Shown here piece by piece: positions 45,874 through 55,546 of a stretch of DNA of 64,000 nt. The notes under the pieces are model-generated. The model did no database searches and was not told the origin of the DNA. It was given only the letters and a program-made list of their open reading frames with translations. This stretch comes from Jaminaea rosea (Eukaryota > Basidiomycota > Exobasidiomycetes > Microstromatales), in contig NW_020289985.1 in NCBI RefSeq assembly GCF_003144245.1, positions 372,001-436,000 of the forward strand. The letters are read 5' to 3'. The position numbers and the translations under genes are program-made. Positions within the stretch are counted from its first letter, which is position 1. Every line of letters begins with the position of its first letter.

Positions 45874-46187
45874 GATTGCGAAGGGAGGTTGGAGTAGTCG
45901 AGGAGTAGTGTTGGTTGAGGAGGAAGGAAAGCAGGTTGACAACATCGTCGACTGTTCGCTGTGCGTCCGTGGATCCTCGACTCGTCTTCCAGCGGTGCTC
46001 GAGCCACGCGCCGCCCGCCCGCCCCGTCTCCCCGCCTTGTTGGCGTTGAGTTGGGAACAGGCATAGACGGAACGGAACAAACTGGCGGTAACGCTATCGA
46101 GCCTCCCGAGGCGACCTTGGCCGACTGGACGTGCCAATCTCGCATTGCTCATCATCATCACCACCGCCTAAAAATCGCACGCCCACC
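45874..46187. promoter_or_regulatory. Compact bidirectional promoter, delta-COP and NDUFA6
   Basis: Both start codons face away from this 314-base region, so the two housekeeping genes share it for promoters and 5' UTRs. No specific motif recognised. Confidence 0.55.
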
Positions 46188-46681
46188 ATGGCAACAATCC
46201 CCGCACGCCTCGCGCAGCGTAGCATCGTCTCCTCTTCCCTCTCCGAGTCCCGTGCCAGGTCTCGCGCCCTCTATCGAGACTTCTACCGCTCTGCACCAGA
46301 GATCTGCACCTTGTATGCTCTCGATGTTCCACCTTCCACGCTCAGGGCAAAGATCAGGACTAAATTCGAGGAGAGACGCCATATCACAGACATGTCCGTA
46401 TTGGATGTGCTTTTGCACAAGGCGAGGGTAGACTACCAGGAGACGATGAATGCTTGGAAGCAAACACCGCATGTGATGAAAATGTTCGCCGCCGAGGAGG
46501 TAAGTTCGAGGGCCATGTCACCTCGACTTGATCGAGTTGCTCGCAGAGTCCACTTGATTGACCTGCTCCATATTTCTTTTACGCCTCTCGTGCTCAGGCT
46601 CAACCGATGCCAGAGACTTTCCTCGAGAAGTTCTACGCATCAAAGGACGAGGGAAGGGGGACCATCTTCCAGGGCAACTAG
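46188..46681 (+). CDS. NADH:ubiquinone oxidoreductase subunit NDUFA6 (B14), LYR protein
   Basis: Accessory subunit of mitochondrial complex I that binds the acyl carrier protein. The model joins 46188..46499 and 46598..46681 and gives 131 residues. The LYR motif is ALYRDFYRSAPEI near residue 28, followed by RAKIRTKFEERRHITDMSVL and HKARVDYQETMNAWKQ, all characteristic of the B14 family. The second exon adds AQPMPETFLEKFYASKDEG, which restores the family's C-terminal tail. The intron of 98 nt has a GTAAGT donor and a CTCAG acceptor. Targeting is by the N-terminal Arg/Ser-rich helix. Confidence 0.95.
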
Positions 46682-47273
46682 GCGTGCCAGATTGACGATG
46701 GCAATGACGACCGACGGGAGCGGTGGCATTAGTGGCTCTCACCGGGCAACGACTGTATCAGCAATACACACGTACATATCCCTACCTTGCAGGTGTGGCG
46801 CTGCGCATTTGCCGAAAAGTGGGAGGCAGAGTGCAACGTCGAGCCAGAGCGACGTGGACTGTCCACGCTGGTGTAGACGAAAGATTGTCAGGGGACGCCT
46901 GATGGCGCCCTGATGAAGCGCCGCAGCCTCACAGAACAGCAAGCAGGATGAACAAAGTCAGTCGCGCCGTCGATTGCAATGAGGCCGACGTTGCCTCTTC
47001 GAAGCTATGTACAGCAAGGAACGCGGCCCCAGAGATGAAGAGGAGGGAAGAGAATGAGGAAGTTAAGAGTGATTACCGACGCTGGGCAGCTTCGAGCATA
47101 GAGCTCGGGCATGGCAGACCTTGTCGCAGGTAGGTGGCGTGTCGCAGCGATCTGGCCGCCGTTGTACATCGGCGTATCGCTTTGAGATTATCCTCTTTGC
47201 CTGATCTTGCCACGTCGGTCTCATCAACGCATGCAGACTTTCCCTTGCCGTTCCTCCCGGTCTCTTCTCCTCC
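46682..47273. other. Convergent intergenic region
   Basis: This 592-base gap lies between the 3' ends of NDUFA6 and the Ca2+/H+ exchanger. No gene or repeat is supported. Confidence 0.5.
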
Positions 47274-49028
47274 TCAGATGCGGCAAGCCGAGTCTGGAAA
47301 GAGTTGCGATCCGTCCTGCGGGTCAGGGATGAACCACGCTACGAGGGCCATGACTGAGGGCGAGAAGCAAAGAGGGTCAGATCAGCTCGAGTTGTACTCC
47401 TCATCTCTCGCCCTTGCTCCGTCTTGTACTCACCCAGGAAAACCATCATCAGGACGAAACCCTCCATATAGTTACTCTTCCCATCGGCAATCGCGTAGTT
47501 GACCACCAGGACGGCCAAGAAGAGCAAGATGGCGACAAAGGGATCGAACAAGAGGCTAAGCGGCTTGCTCGCAATCCACGAAATGATCGTGAGCAGCGGA
47601 ATGACGAAGATGCTAATCTGAATCGAGCTGCCCACTGCGATGCCCATCGCAAGATCCATCTTGGCTTTGTAGGCGCCCGTAACCGCCGAAACGTGCTCGG
47701 CGGCGTTTGATACGATGGGTAGAAGGATGAGACCGACCCACGTCTTGGAGATGTTGCCCGTGCAGGTCACGCCATCGATTGTGTCTACTAGCCATTCGGA
47801 TGTTACGCCGACGAGGGCAGTGGAGACGACGAGGAGAACAATTGCCATGGTGAGGTTGAGGGTTGGCTGTTCCTCCTCCTCTGGGTCGTCGTCTTCGTAC
47901 AGGGACTGCAGGTGCGTAGGGGAAGGCAAGAGGAGGTCAGCAAGTGGTCGGAAAGAGCCCCTTGTATTCATCGCGTGCCCGTCATACCTTGTGCGATGAA
48001 AGCGTAAAGAACAGGTACCCGCCGTAGATGACGAGGAGAATGATGCTCGTCCCCCTCGAGACCTTGAGCAGATCATCTCTCTCCATGGGATCCATGATGT
48101 TGTCGCCCAGCGTCGCGTGGAACCCTGCTGGGATCAAGACGGCAATGACTGCCATGGCGAGTAGACCGCTGTTCAGCTGAGCAGCAGTCTGCTTGAACTC
48201 CTGCTCCTTGAAGCGCAGCCCACCAACGAAGAAGCAGGTGCCCAGCACGAGGAGCAGGTTGGAGAGGACAGAGCCAATCAAGGATGTCTGCACGATGGTG
48301 AGCTCGCAGTGGAACAGAGCGATGATGGCGACAATGAGCTCGACGGCATTGCCCAATGTGGCGTTGATGAGCCCACCAAGCGTTTGTCCAACTCGCAGAG
48401 CAATCTCCTCAGTACCATAGCTGAGCAGCTGTGCGAGGGGCATGATAGCCAAGAAGGCGGTGACGAAGACGCCTACGTTGTTCTTGATGTGAGCATTGCA
48501 GTCCTCTCCTGGAATATTGTCTCCCAGATCGAGAGCAAAGTACAGCGCCCAAGAGATGGGAATGCAGAGCAGGAGGATGTTGAGAGGGGAGAGGAATATA
48601 ATGTTCTTGAAGGACTGCCAGCTGTTGGGCGCAGGCTTGAGGCGCTTCTCCGGCGTAAAGAGGTCATGAAAGCTGCGAGCTGCTCCATCGCTACGCATCG
48701 TCATGCGACGTGGCGGTGCACCATGCCCTGCCAAACCAAAGCCTTGCCCACTAGCGTCCTTCTCTACGGTGCGTGTGCGCTGCGCTGCAATTTGGCCACC
48801 ATTGGAGCTGGTCACTCCCGTTGAGCTGCCCAGATCCTGCTGTGATGATGATGCATTGCCCCCGCTTGAGGAAGAGGTGGTGTTGGCACGCCCCTCTTCC
48901 ATGTTGATCGTCGCCCGCTTTGTGGGGACAGAGCGCGACGATTCGTCCATTGCAGGTGGAGAGGCAGTGCGCAGGATTGAAGGCGGTCGAGCGCCATATG
49001 CGGCGTTTGTGGGAGTGGGATCCGTCAT
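47274..49028 (-). CDS. VCX1: Ca2+/H+ exchanger, CAX family (yeast Vcx1-like)
   Basis: Antiporter that loads Ca2+ into the vacuole in exchange for protons. The model joins 49028..47988, 47905..47434 and 47353..47274 on the minus strand, giving 530 residues. A hydrophilic N-terminal region of about 145 residues precedes eleven or so membrane segments. The two signature alpha repeats are clear: GQTLGGLINATLGNAVELIV and ILLPIVSNAAEHVSAVTGAY followed by MDLAMGIAVGSSIQISIFV. An acidic loop (YEDDDPEEEEQP) lies between the halves, as usual. The last exon of 80 nt finishes the final helix (MALVAWFIPDPQDGS). Introns are 82 and 80 nt with GT donors and CAG acceptors. The long N-terminus may be autoinhibitory, as in plant CAX proteins. 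Confidence 0.94.
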
Positions 49029-49936
49029 GTCGACGGCAATGACGAGGCGTGAAAAGCGAAGTCTATGTGAGGCTCGTTGAAATGCAGCGAGATGAGGATG
49101 TGGAGCCCACGTCGAAGTAGCGCTGGTGGCGGTAAAGAAGTGGCCCCTTACGAGGGGGATACGCTGTACTTGACTATCAGGAGCTCGCTCGAGTCGTCTT
49201 TGTATCTATCAGCGGCGGCGATGTGTTGAAAAGAGGAGAAGATGGCGTTGATCAAGCAGAGATGTCAAGGGAAAGAGGATCAATACGATCATATTGCCCG
49301 CGTCCCATTTCCATTTCCATGCTCGTCCCACTCGCACTCTCACACATCTCTCTCAACACACACTCCGAGTGTCTCGCTCGCGCCCCTCTCTCGTCCCCCG
49401 ACCTGGTTGTCCTCTCTCGCTTGCCGCCGCCGCACTCGCCGCCGCCGCTCCCGCCACCGCCCGCCGGTGTCGAATTGACGCCTGCACTGCCTCGCCTTGC
49501 CTCGCCGCGGTATCCTCTATGACGCCGCCGGCGAAAGCGGCGGTGCGACCAAGCAAAAAGAAATCGGTGAAGCTTCAAAACAGAGACAAATGGTATGGTA
49601 TTGTGAGCTCCGAGGCAGGCAGGGCGTCGAGGATATCGACTGCAATGGCTGACAAGGGAAGTCGATAGTGTGCTGATGCGGCACAGTGGGGTGACAAAGC
49701 AGCGCACTAGAGGGCGAAGCGGTAATGATGACTGACTGGTAGCGGGCCGATGGATGGAGATAGAGAAGACGCTAGTGCAATGAACAAAGCCTGAGAAGAT
49801 GATGGACCGAGACAAGACGGGAGAAGGCTGTGAGAAGCCGGATAGAGTAGGATTTTCTGATGGTGCATGGGCAGTACGATGATCCGTGAGAAGAGCTTGG
49901 TGGCCATCGTTGTCGAGGGTATTGCTCCTGAGGACA
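49029..49936. other. Promoter region of the Ca2+/H+ exchanger gene
   Basis: 908 bases lie between the exchanger start and the 3' end of the RasGEF gene, both on the minus strand. The sequence near 49320-49500 is rich in CTC and CCG triplets, giving spurious open frames on both strands. No specific element recognised. Confidence 0.5.
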
Positions 49937-52900
49937 TCAAGGCTCCGCAATGTGCGAAATCTGCGTCATCTGCTGCCCCTCCAAGCACCTGATCTTCAGA
50001 CACTTGACGTAGACGCCGGCATCGGCGCCAAAGTCGTAGGCCATAGACTTGGTTTGCAATGCCAGGACGGTCTTGATGGTCCGAGCCAAGTTGCGGAACT
50101 TGAACGCGTTGACCATTGGCTCTAAGTGCGCGCCCTGTGGCAGCGGCGGCAGGCCGTCGAATGCCCTTGGCTCGGCCAAATGACTGAGAGGAGGTGGTGG
50201 GGGGTGCGCTGCCGCCTGATTTGGGGAGGTAGGGTCCAACCAGGTAGGAAGGGCGTCATTGTTTGCTAGGTCGGAGAGGAAGATTCCAAAGAAGGGAACA
50301 CAACCGGCTGAGCGCGATGTCGATGATGAGGAGGCTAGTGAAGCCTTGCTTGCCGCAGCAGCTACGCCTCCCGTAGCCTTGGCACGGCCTCCACTCAAAT
50401 CATCATCTCCTTCACCCACCAAGCCGCGCATCGCCGCTCTGAGATGCCTGAAGTCCCTCGAAGGGCTCGTGAAGATCTTTAGGTCTCGCAGGATGCGTTG
50501 CTCCCACATCCCAACGCGCGACCACGTCTTCCTCAACCTCTCAACCCAAGGACTCTGCAGACCCAAGCAGATCTGGACCAGAGTAGCAAAGTTGCTATGC
50601 TGATAGCACTTCCATGCGATTCGGATCAGTTTGCTGATGAGCGCCACACGCTCGTCGAGGTTTCGGGTAAGGACGATCTCCGAGGCGACCCAGTTGCAGG
50701 TCAAGTTGAAGCGAGCGATGATCGCTTCTACCGCACCCGTGCTCGTGGTAGCAGAGCCTTGTGCCCTAGCTCGGACTCGGGCTTGGTAGAAGGACTCCCA
50801 GTCCAATACCTCGCCCTTGTGCGTGCGTCGACGCCACCCATCCGAGGCGAGCTCCGTCCAGTCGATCGAGCTGAACAGCTCCGCCTCGATGAGGCAGAGT
50901 TGCTGGGCGATGGCTTCGGACTTGTAGTTTAGGAGGAAGCAGCGGTGCATTGGTGGCGGTGGGCCGTGGTGAGTCGGATGGGGGCGTATAGACGTGGGTG
51001 GGGCCATGGACGGGCGAGGGCCGTTGTTCCCTTGCCTCGCGTGCTGGTAGGTGAGCAGCGCGGCCGCCCAACGGGGCGACGTGGCCATGCTGGAGGAGGG
51101 AATGGCCGTCTTTGGGCGACGCGAGCCATCCGTGACGGAGCGCGTACGCTCTTGACGGCGAGCTGGCGCCGGCGTCTGAGCGATAGAGGGTACCTGCAGG
51201 CTGTCACCGACCTTGACGAACGAGGAGGCAAGAGAGGTATCCGAAGTTGCGGCGGGTGTGCCGGCAGGAGCAGCGACACCGCCATCGCTGGCGGTAGTAA
51301 TGACGCTTGCCACATCGTCCTGCGGCACTGCCTTGCCCGTCCCCGAGTCGTCTTGCCCATCCTCATCATCCGCATCGCGCGAGGACGAAGACAACACGGC
51401 AGACGCCGAGCTCCTGGTCGCGTCTGCGGCTCCTTCCTCTTCAGCCTCCTCCTCCTTCTCTCTCGTCCTAGCCCGGCTCTGCTCCCACAGCGCTTCGACG
51501 CGCCTAGCCCGCTCCGCCTTCTTGTCCTCATCAATGAACCCTTCTAGTCGGCGCAACGCCTCCTCTACATCGCCGGGCTCCTCATCGTCGCTCCCGAAGT
51601 CCTCGACTCGGAAACCCTTTACGAGCTCGTATCCCGCTAGGGCCTCATCCGCATCAAAGTAGTCGACGGGACCGGCAGCTGCAAAGCCTCGCGGGGCTGC
51701 GCTGATGGGCCTGGTGGAGACTGCACCACCGTTCGAGGCCATAGAGAGACCAGCAAGAGATTGGCGATCATGCTCTCGTTCCGTATTGTATACTCGCCCG
51801 AGGCTCAGCATCGAGTCGAAGCTCGACCTTCCGGCTGGGGCCGCTTGGCGTAGGTCGTCGACGTGCTTCGCGATCCGCAGATCCCTTGCACCAGGCAGAC
51901 GCCTCAGTGCGCGTCGCACAGCTCCATCATCATCGTCGTCGCTGGAGAAGTCGATGTCGTCTATCTGGACGATGTTAGGGCCAGAGGCTCTCGCAGCGCG
52001 GGATGAGACAGAGCGTCGATGCATGGACGAGGAGCTCTTCCGGGTCGGAATATGGCCTGCAAACTTAGCGGGCTGAAGGCCGAGACGACGGCTAGCAGTG
52101 CTTACATCCCGCCCTTGCTCTGTTCCACCGCTAGAGACTGTGCGTAGGGTTGCCTTGCTGGGTGCGTGCTCGAGCTGTTGCTGATCAGAAGAGGGTGTGG
52201 GCCGGTTAAGAAGCTGGATCGGCTGCTGAAGCTGCCCTTGCTCTGCCGGGGCGCCATCGTACTCGTGGATGCCTAGACCGAGCATAGGTTCAGCAAGTGC
52301 GGCTGATGCTTTGCTGCCGCCCTCACCGTCACCATGCTCCCAGCTTTGACCGTCCCCGCTTCTCTGTCGCGCGAGATCGATGGAGCTAGCTGGGGTGCTG
52401 CGCGAGGGGGCACTGGATGCGCAAAGACTCGGCGTTGTGTCGCGGTTCTCTTCACTTGGCTCATCGTCGCCTTCGGCGGCTGCTCCTGTCTCTCCCTCTT
52501 CTTCCTCTGCAAGAGAGCTCCATCCCTCCAGATCCAAGCCGCAGAACCGCATGTAGCTCTCCACACCGCCGCGCGTGTAGAGCAGATCGATAGCATCTCC
52601 TCCGCTGGCCGCAATGTCCGATCCATCCGTCGAGTGAGGATGGACAGAGAGCGAGTCGCGCAACATATTGCTACCCATGGCCTTCCGGAAGCGTGAGATT
52701 CGCCCCACGGTATTAACAAAGGCGCGAGAGATGGTGCTATTGCCGGATGGGAGGTGCGGAGGTGACTGGCGCCCTGCTATGCTGTTGGCATCGTCGTAAG
52801 GGTAGAAGTCGTCCTCGTCCGCCAGCCCTACACCACCTGCGCCGCGTCGAGCCCAGGTGGCAGGCGATGCGGGCGTGCCTTGGTGCTGCGCCGAGGATGA

Positions 52901-54856
52901 CGAGGACAAAGTGGATGCAGGAGACTGCAATACCGCTTCTTGCTGATGCTCGCCGCCGCCGCTCGAGGACGAGGAAAGAGCGGCCGAGCGACTGTTCCCT
53001 GCCTTGGCTCTCAACGGTAAGTCAGCGCTATCCGGATCGCTGGATGGTCTCCATCCAGCCTCATCCTTGAGCAGCCCCCCGACGCCCACCTCAGCGTAAG
53101 CCGCCTTCAGGTTGCGTACCGTCTTCTTCAGGCTCTTAACAATGCTCAGATCCGCCGGCCTTGACGGCAGTCTCTCATCCTCGCCCAACGCATTGAGCCA
53201 CGTCGTGAGCGTATTCCTCAGCGCCCGATCGGTGAGGAAGTCCAGCTCAAAGAATGTCGTCAACCACGCCTTGATGACGACGTAGGTGCGCACGCGCACG
53301 ATGCGCCTGCACGCGTCGTCCTGTGGGTTCTTCGGGTCTTCTAGCGCCCATTGGAAGCGCAGCATTAGGAGGTCGAGGAAGTCGTGCGTACTCATAAATG
53401 CGCGGAAGGTGTAGAAGAACGATGACATGAGTCGGTTGTCTATCTCTGATGTTAGCTCGGCCACAAGACGGGCGCGCGTCGCCGCCAGCAGGATCGGCTT
53501 CGAGGCTTTGGGTGTTGCGACTAGGAGAGAAGATTGCTGGCTGACGGAGCGTCTGCGTGCAGACGAGCTCGGACCGGTGGCCGTGGAGGAGCGACGCTTC
53601 GTGTCAACGACAGGAGAGGCGGGATCCGACATTTCGCCTGGCTGCTTGCCATTGCGGTCGCAGAGGATCAGACTAGCGCCGCTGCTCCCTTGCGGCTCGT
53701 CTTGGATGGCCCAGAGAATGAATCTCGGATCATCTCCTGGTGCTGCGCTCGTCGACATTGCTTGAGCAGAGGTCGCTGAAGCTGCCGATGATGAGAGGCT
53801 TGAGCTGTCGCCGATCGACAAGCCGCTATCGACGGAGTTGGATGAAACGCTCGTGGTCATGCCCGACTCTACGCGTACCGACTGGCTTGCTGACGCTTGA
53901 AACACGTCGAAAATGCCGGCGCCGATCGGTGGCGGTAGTGATGCAGCGTCTTCCTCTCCCGGCCGTGCTGTCTGTACAGATGCTGCCGATTCGAAAGACT
54001 GCATCTCTCTGAGCTGACGAGTCAACGCAGGCTGGGGTGGAGAGAGTAGAGGCGCCTTGGGCGAGGGGGGGCTCCCGGCAGTGAACGCGTTGAGGTCTTC
54101 GAATAGCGGCTCACCTACGTCAGGCACTCGTGGGATGGGAGAGCGCTGCCAGGGACTCGTTGCCGCCGTCGGCGCCGCAGTTCTCGGACTGACGGCGACT
54201 GCTCGACCAAATGCTCGCTGCGTGTTTGACTCGGACTTGGAGCGCGGTCTAACATGACTGTCAAGCGCAAGGATGGCGCTGAGCACATCGCCTCCTTGCA
54301 AGCTGTCTGAGCCATTGCGCAGGGCGTCGCCGATGAGGTCTGAGGAGGCATTCGATTGCTCCTTCTGTTCACGCTGCCGCCTTCTTCGTGGTTGTTCTTG
54401 CTGTTGCTGAGTTGCTGCATCTGACTGGCCCATGAGCTTCAAAAGCGCATTTGATGGTCGATTTCTCAGCGCCGGGATGGACTTGGAGCCAGCTAATTGG
54501 GCGAAGCCTTTGCGAGAGGAGGATCCGCCTGAGTCAGCTGCTCCCGTCTGCGATGAGATGGAGCCAGTCGAGGACGATGGTGTCATGCCACTGCCCTCCC
54601 TTGCCTTGAATTGATATTTGATCCTGCCGCCTTCGATGGGTTGCGCTGTAATTCTGAATGGGGTGCCCACGCCGAGGTCGAGGGCAGCAGACGAGGAGTC
54701 GTCACCATCATGGTCGGCCTCGCTGCGAAGGCGTTCTCGCTCTTCGGCGTAGGAGCGCAGCTGAATGCCATGCTTACTTGCAAGTAGCTTGACGGCATTC
54801 CAATTCGTCGTTTCCACGTCTGGTATGTCTGCGAAGGCTTCAAGCGGGGCTGACAT
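49937..54856 (-). CDS. Large Ras guanine-nucleotide exchange factor
   Basis: Activates a Ras-family GTPase by catalysing GDP release. One uninterrupted frame gives 1639 residues from the ATG at 54856. The RasGEF_N (REM) domain spans about 455-590 (LVAELTSEIDNRLMSSFFYT, FRAFMSTHDFLDLLMLRFQW). The catalytic Cdc25-homology domain is near 1300-1620: SEAIAQQLCLIEAELFSSID, FNLTCNWVASEIVLTRNLDE, RVALISKLIRIAWKCYQHSN, FATLVQICLGLQSPWVERL and a VPFFGIFLSDL segment. A variable Gly/Ala insert lies inside the catalytic domain before VPFFG. The N-terminal 450 and central 700 residues are disordered and rich in Ser, Ala and acidic runs (SDDDDDGAVRRALRR). There is no SH3 domain I can see, so it is not an obvious Cdc25 orthologue; smut Sql2-type or Efc25-type GEFs are alternatives. 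Confidence 0.9.
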   Translation of the reverse strand: MSAPLEAFADIPDVETTNWNAVKLLASKHGIQLRSYAEERERLRSEADHDGDDSSSAALDLGVGTPFRITAQPIEGGRIKYQFKAREGSGMTPSSSTGSISSQTGAADSGGSSSRKGFAQLAGSKSIPALRNRPSNALLKLMGQSDAATQQQQEQPRRRRQREQKEQSNASSDLIGDALRNGSDSLQGGDVLSAILALDSHVRPRSKSESNTQRAFGRAVAVSPRTAAPTAATSPWQRSPIPRVPDVGEPLFEDLNAFTAGSPPSPKAPLLSPPQPALTRQLREMQSFESAASVQTARPGEEDAASLPPPIGAGIFDVFQASASQSVRVESGMTTSVSSNSVDSGLSIGDSSSLSSSAASATSAQAMSTSAAPGDDPRFILWAIQDEPQGSSGASLILCDRNGKQPGEMSDPASPVVDTKRRSSTATGPSSSARRRSVSQQSSLLVATPKASKPILLAATRARLVAELTSEIDNRLMSSFFYTFRAFMSTHDFLDLLMLRFQWALEDPKNPQDDACRRIVRVRTYVVIKAWLTTFFELDFLTDRALRNTLTTWLNALGEDERLPSRPADLSIVKSLKKTVRNLKAAYAEVGVGGLLKDEAGWRPSSDPDSADLPLRAKAGNSRSAALSSSSSGGGEHQQEAVLQSPASTLSSSSSAQHQGTPASPATWARRGAGGVGLADEDDFYPYDDANSIAGRQSPPHLPSGNSTISRAFVNTVGRISRFRKAMGSNMLRDSLSVHPHSTDGSDIAASGGDAIDLLYTRGGVESYMRFCGLDLEGWSSLAEEEEGETGAAAEGDDEPSEENRDTTPSLCASSAPSRSTPASSIDLARQRSGDGQSWEHGDGEGGSKASAALAEPMLGLGIHEYDGAPAEQGQLQQPIQLLNRPTPSSDQQQLEHAPSKATLRTVSSGGTEQGRDVSTASRRLGLQPAKFAGHIPTRKSSSSMHRRSVSSRAARASGPNIVQIDDIDFSSDDDDDGAVRRALRRLPGARDLRIAKHVDDLRQAAPAGRSSFDSMLSLGRVYNTEREHDRQSLAGLSMASNGGAVSTRPISAAPRGFAAAGPVDYFDADEALAGYELVKGFRVEDFGSDDEEPGDVEEALRRLEGFIDEDKKAERARRVEALWEQSRARTREKEEEAEEEGAADATRSSASAVLSSSSRDADDEDGQDDSGTGKAVPQDDVASVITTASDGGVAAPAGTPAATSDTSLASSFVKVGDSLQVPSIAQTPAPARRQERTRSVTDGSRRPKTAIPSSSMATSPRWAAALLTYQHARQGNNGPRPSMAPPTSIRPHPTHHGPPPPMHRCFLLNYKSEAIAQQLCLIEAELFSSIDWTELASDGWRRRTHKGEVLDWESFYQARVRARAQGSATTSTGAVEAIIARFNLTCNWVASEIVLTRNLDERVALISKLIRIAWKCYQHSNFATLVQICLGLQSPWVERLRKTWSRVGMWEQRILRDLKIFTSPSRDFRHLRAAMRGLVGEGDDDLSGGRAKATGGVAAAASKASLASSSSTSRSAGCVPFFGIFLSDLANNDALPTWLDPTSPNQAAAHPPPPPLSHLAEPRAFDGLPPLPQGAHLEPMVNAFKFRNLARTIKTVLALQTKSMAYDFGADAGVYVKCLKIRCLEGQQMTQISHIAEP

Positions 54857-55535
54857 TGCGGCGGATGCGTGGATGGAAGAAGGAATCACTGCTCTAGCGG
54901 GTCCTTGGTGGTCGTGCGTTTCGTGACGGGCTTCTTAATAGTATGAGCAGAGGAGGAGCATCTTCGCGATGGCGCAGAGTACTTGCGTGCAGTTCGTGAT
55001 TGCTGTAGGCAGACTGTTTTCGCACTTGATGGAGCAGCTGGAATCGTGAGAGGTCGTGAGGCGTTGCGTGCAGGCAGGGTCCACGGGGGCTAATTGGCCA
55101 GGGGCGCGAGTTGATGAATGGCTGCGAATCAGAATCGCTGCTCTGACTCCGCCAGAGTGGTCTTCGTGATCGTGATGATGAGGAGGGGTTAGACTGCAAT
55201 ACCAATCTCCAAATTGTAGGGTCGCCGCCCGATGTCGTCGTTGGTCGGTAGCGTCCAAGTGCGAGTTGAGCAAGCAAGCAAGCTCAGGAGCGTCCCGTCG
55301 TCAAGTCGTCGCCGTGAGTCGTCGAGGCGGCCCGACGCTCGATTTGGCCCTTAGCCAGGGCAGGACGGCAGCGGCAGGCGGCTGCTCCGTCGCCTGGCTC
55401 GACTGAACTCACACATCTGGCGTCGCGTCGGAGGGCGGAAGTAGCGGCGGAGCGGGGAGCACTCTCGTCACGCTCACATTTCCTGTCCAAATCAATCATC
55501 CCCTTCGTCCTCACCGACCGAGATGCTATCAAGCG
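54857..55535. promoter_or_regulatory. Divergent promoter region, RasGEF and unknown gene
   Basis: 679 bases lie between two divergent start codons. The plus-strand leader contains a short open frame (55523-55546) that overlaps the main start of the downstream gene. No other element recognised. Confidence 0.5.
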
Positions 55536-55546
55536 ATGGTCATTGA
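55523..55546 (+). promoter_or_regulatory. Overlapping upstream open frame (7 codons)
   Basis: ATG at 55523 opens a frame of seven codons ending in TGA at 55544-55546, which overlaps the main ATG at 55536 in a different frame. Ribosomes starting here would miss the main start. It matters only if the transcript begins upstream of 55523, which the sequence cannot show. Confidence 0.4.
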
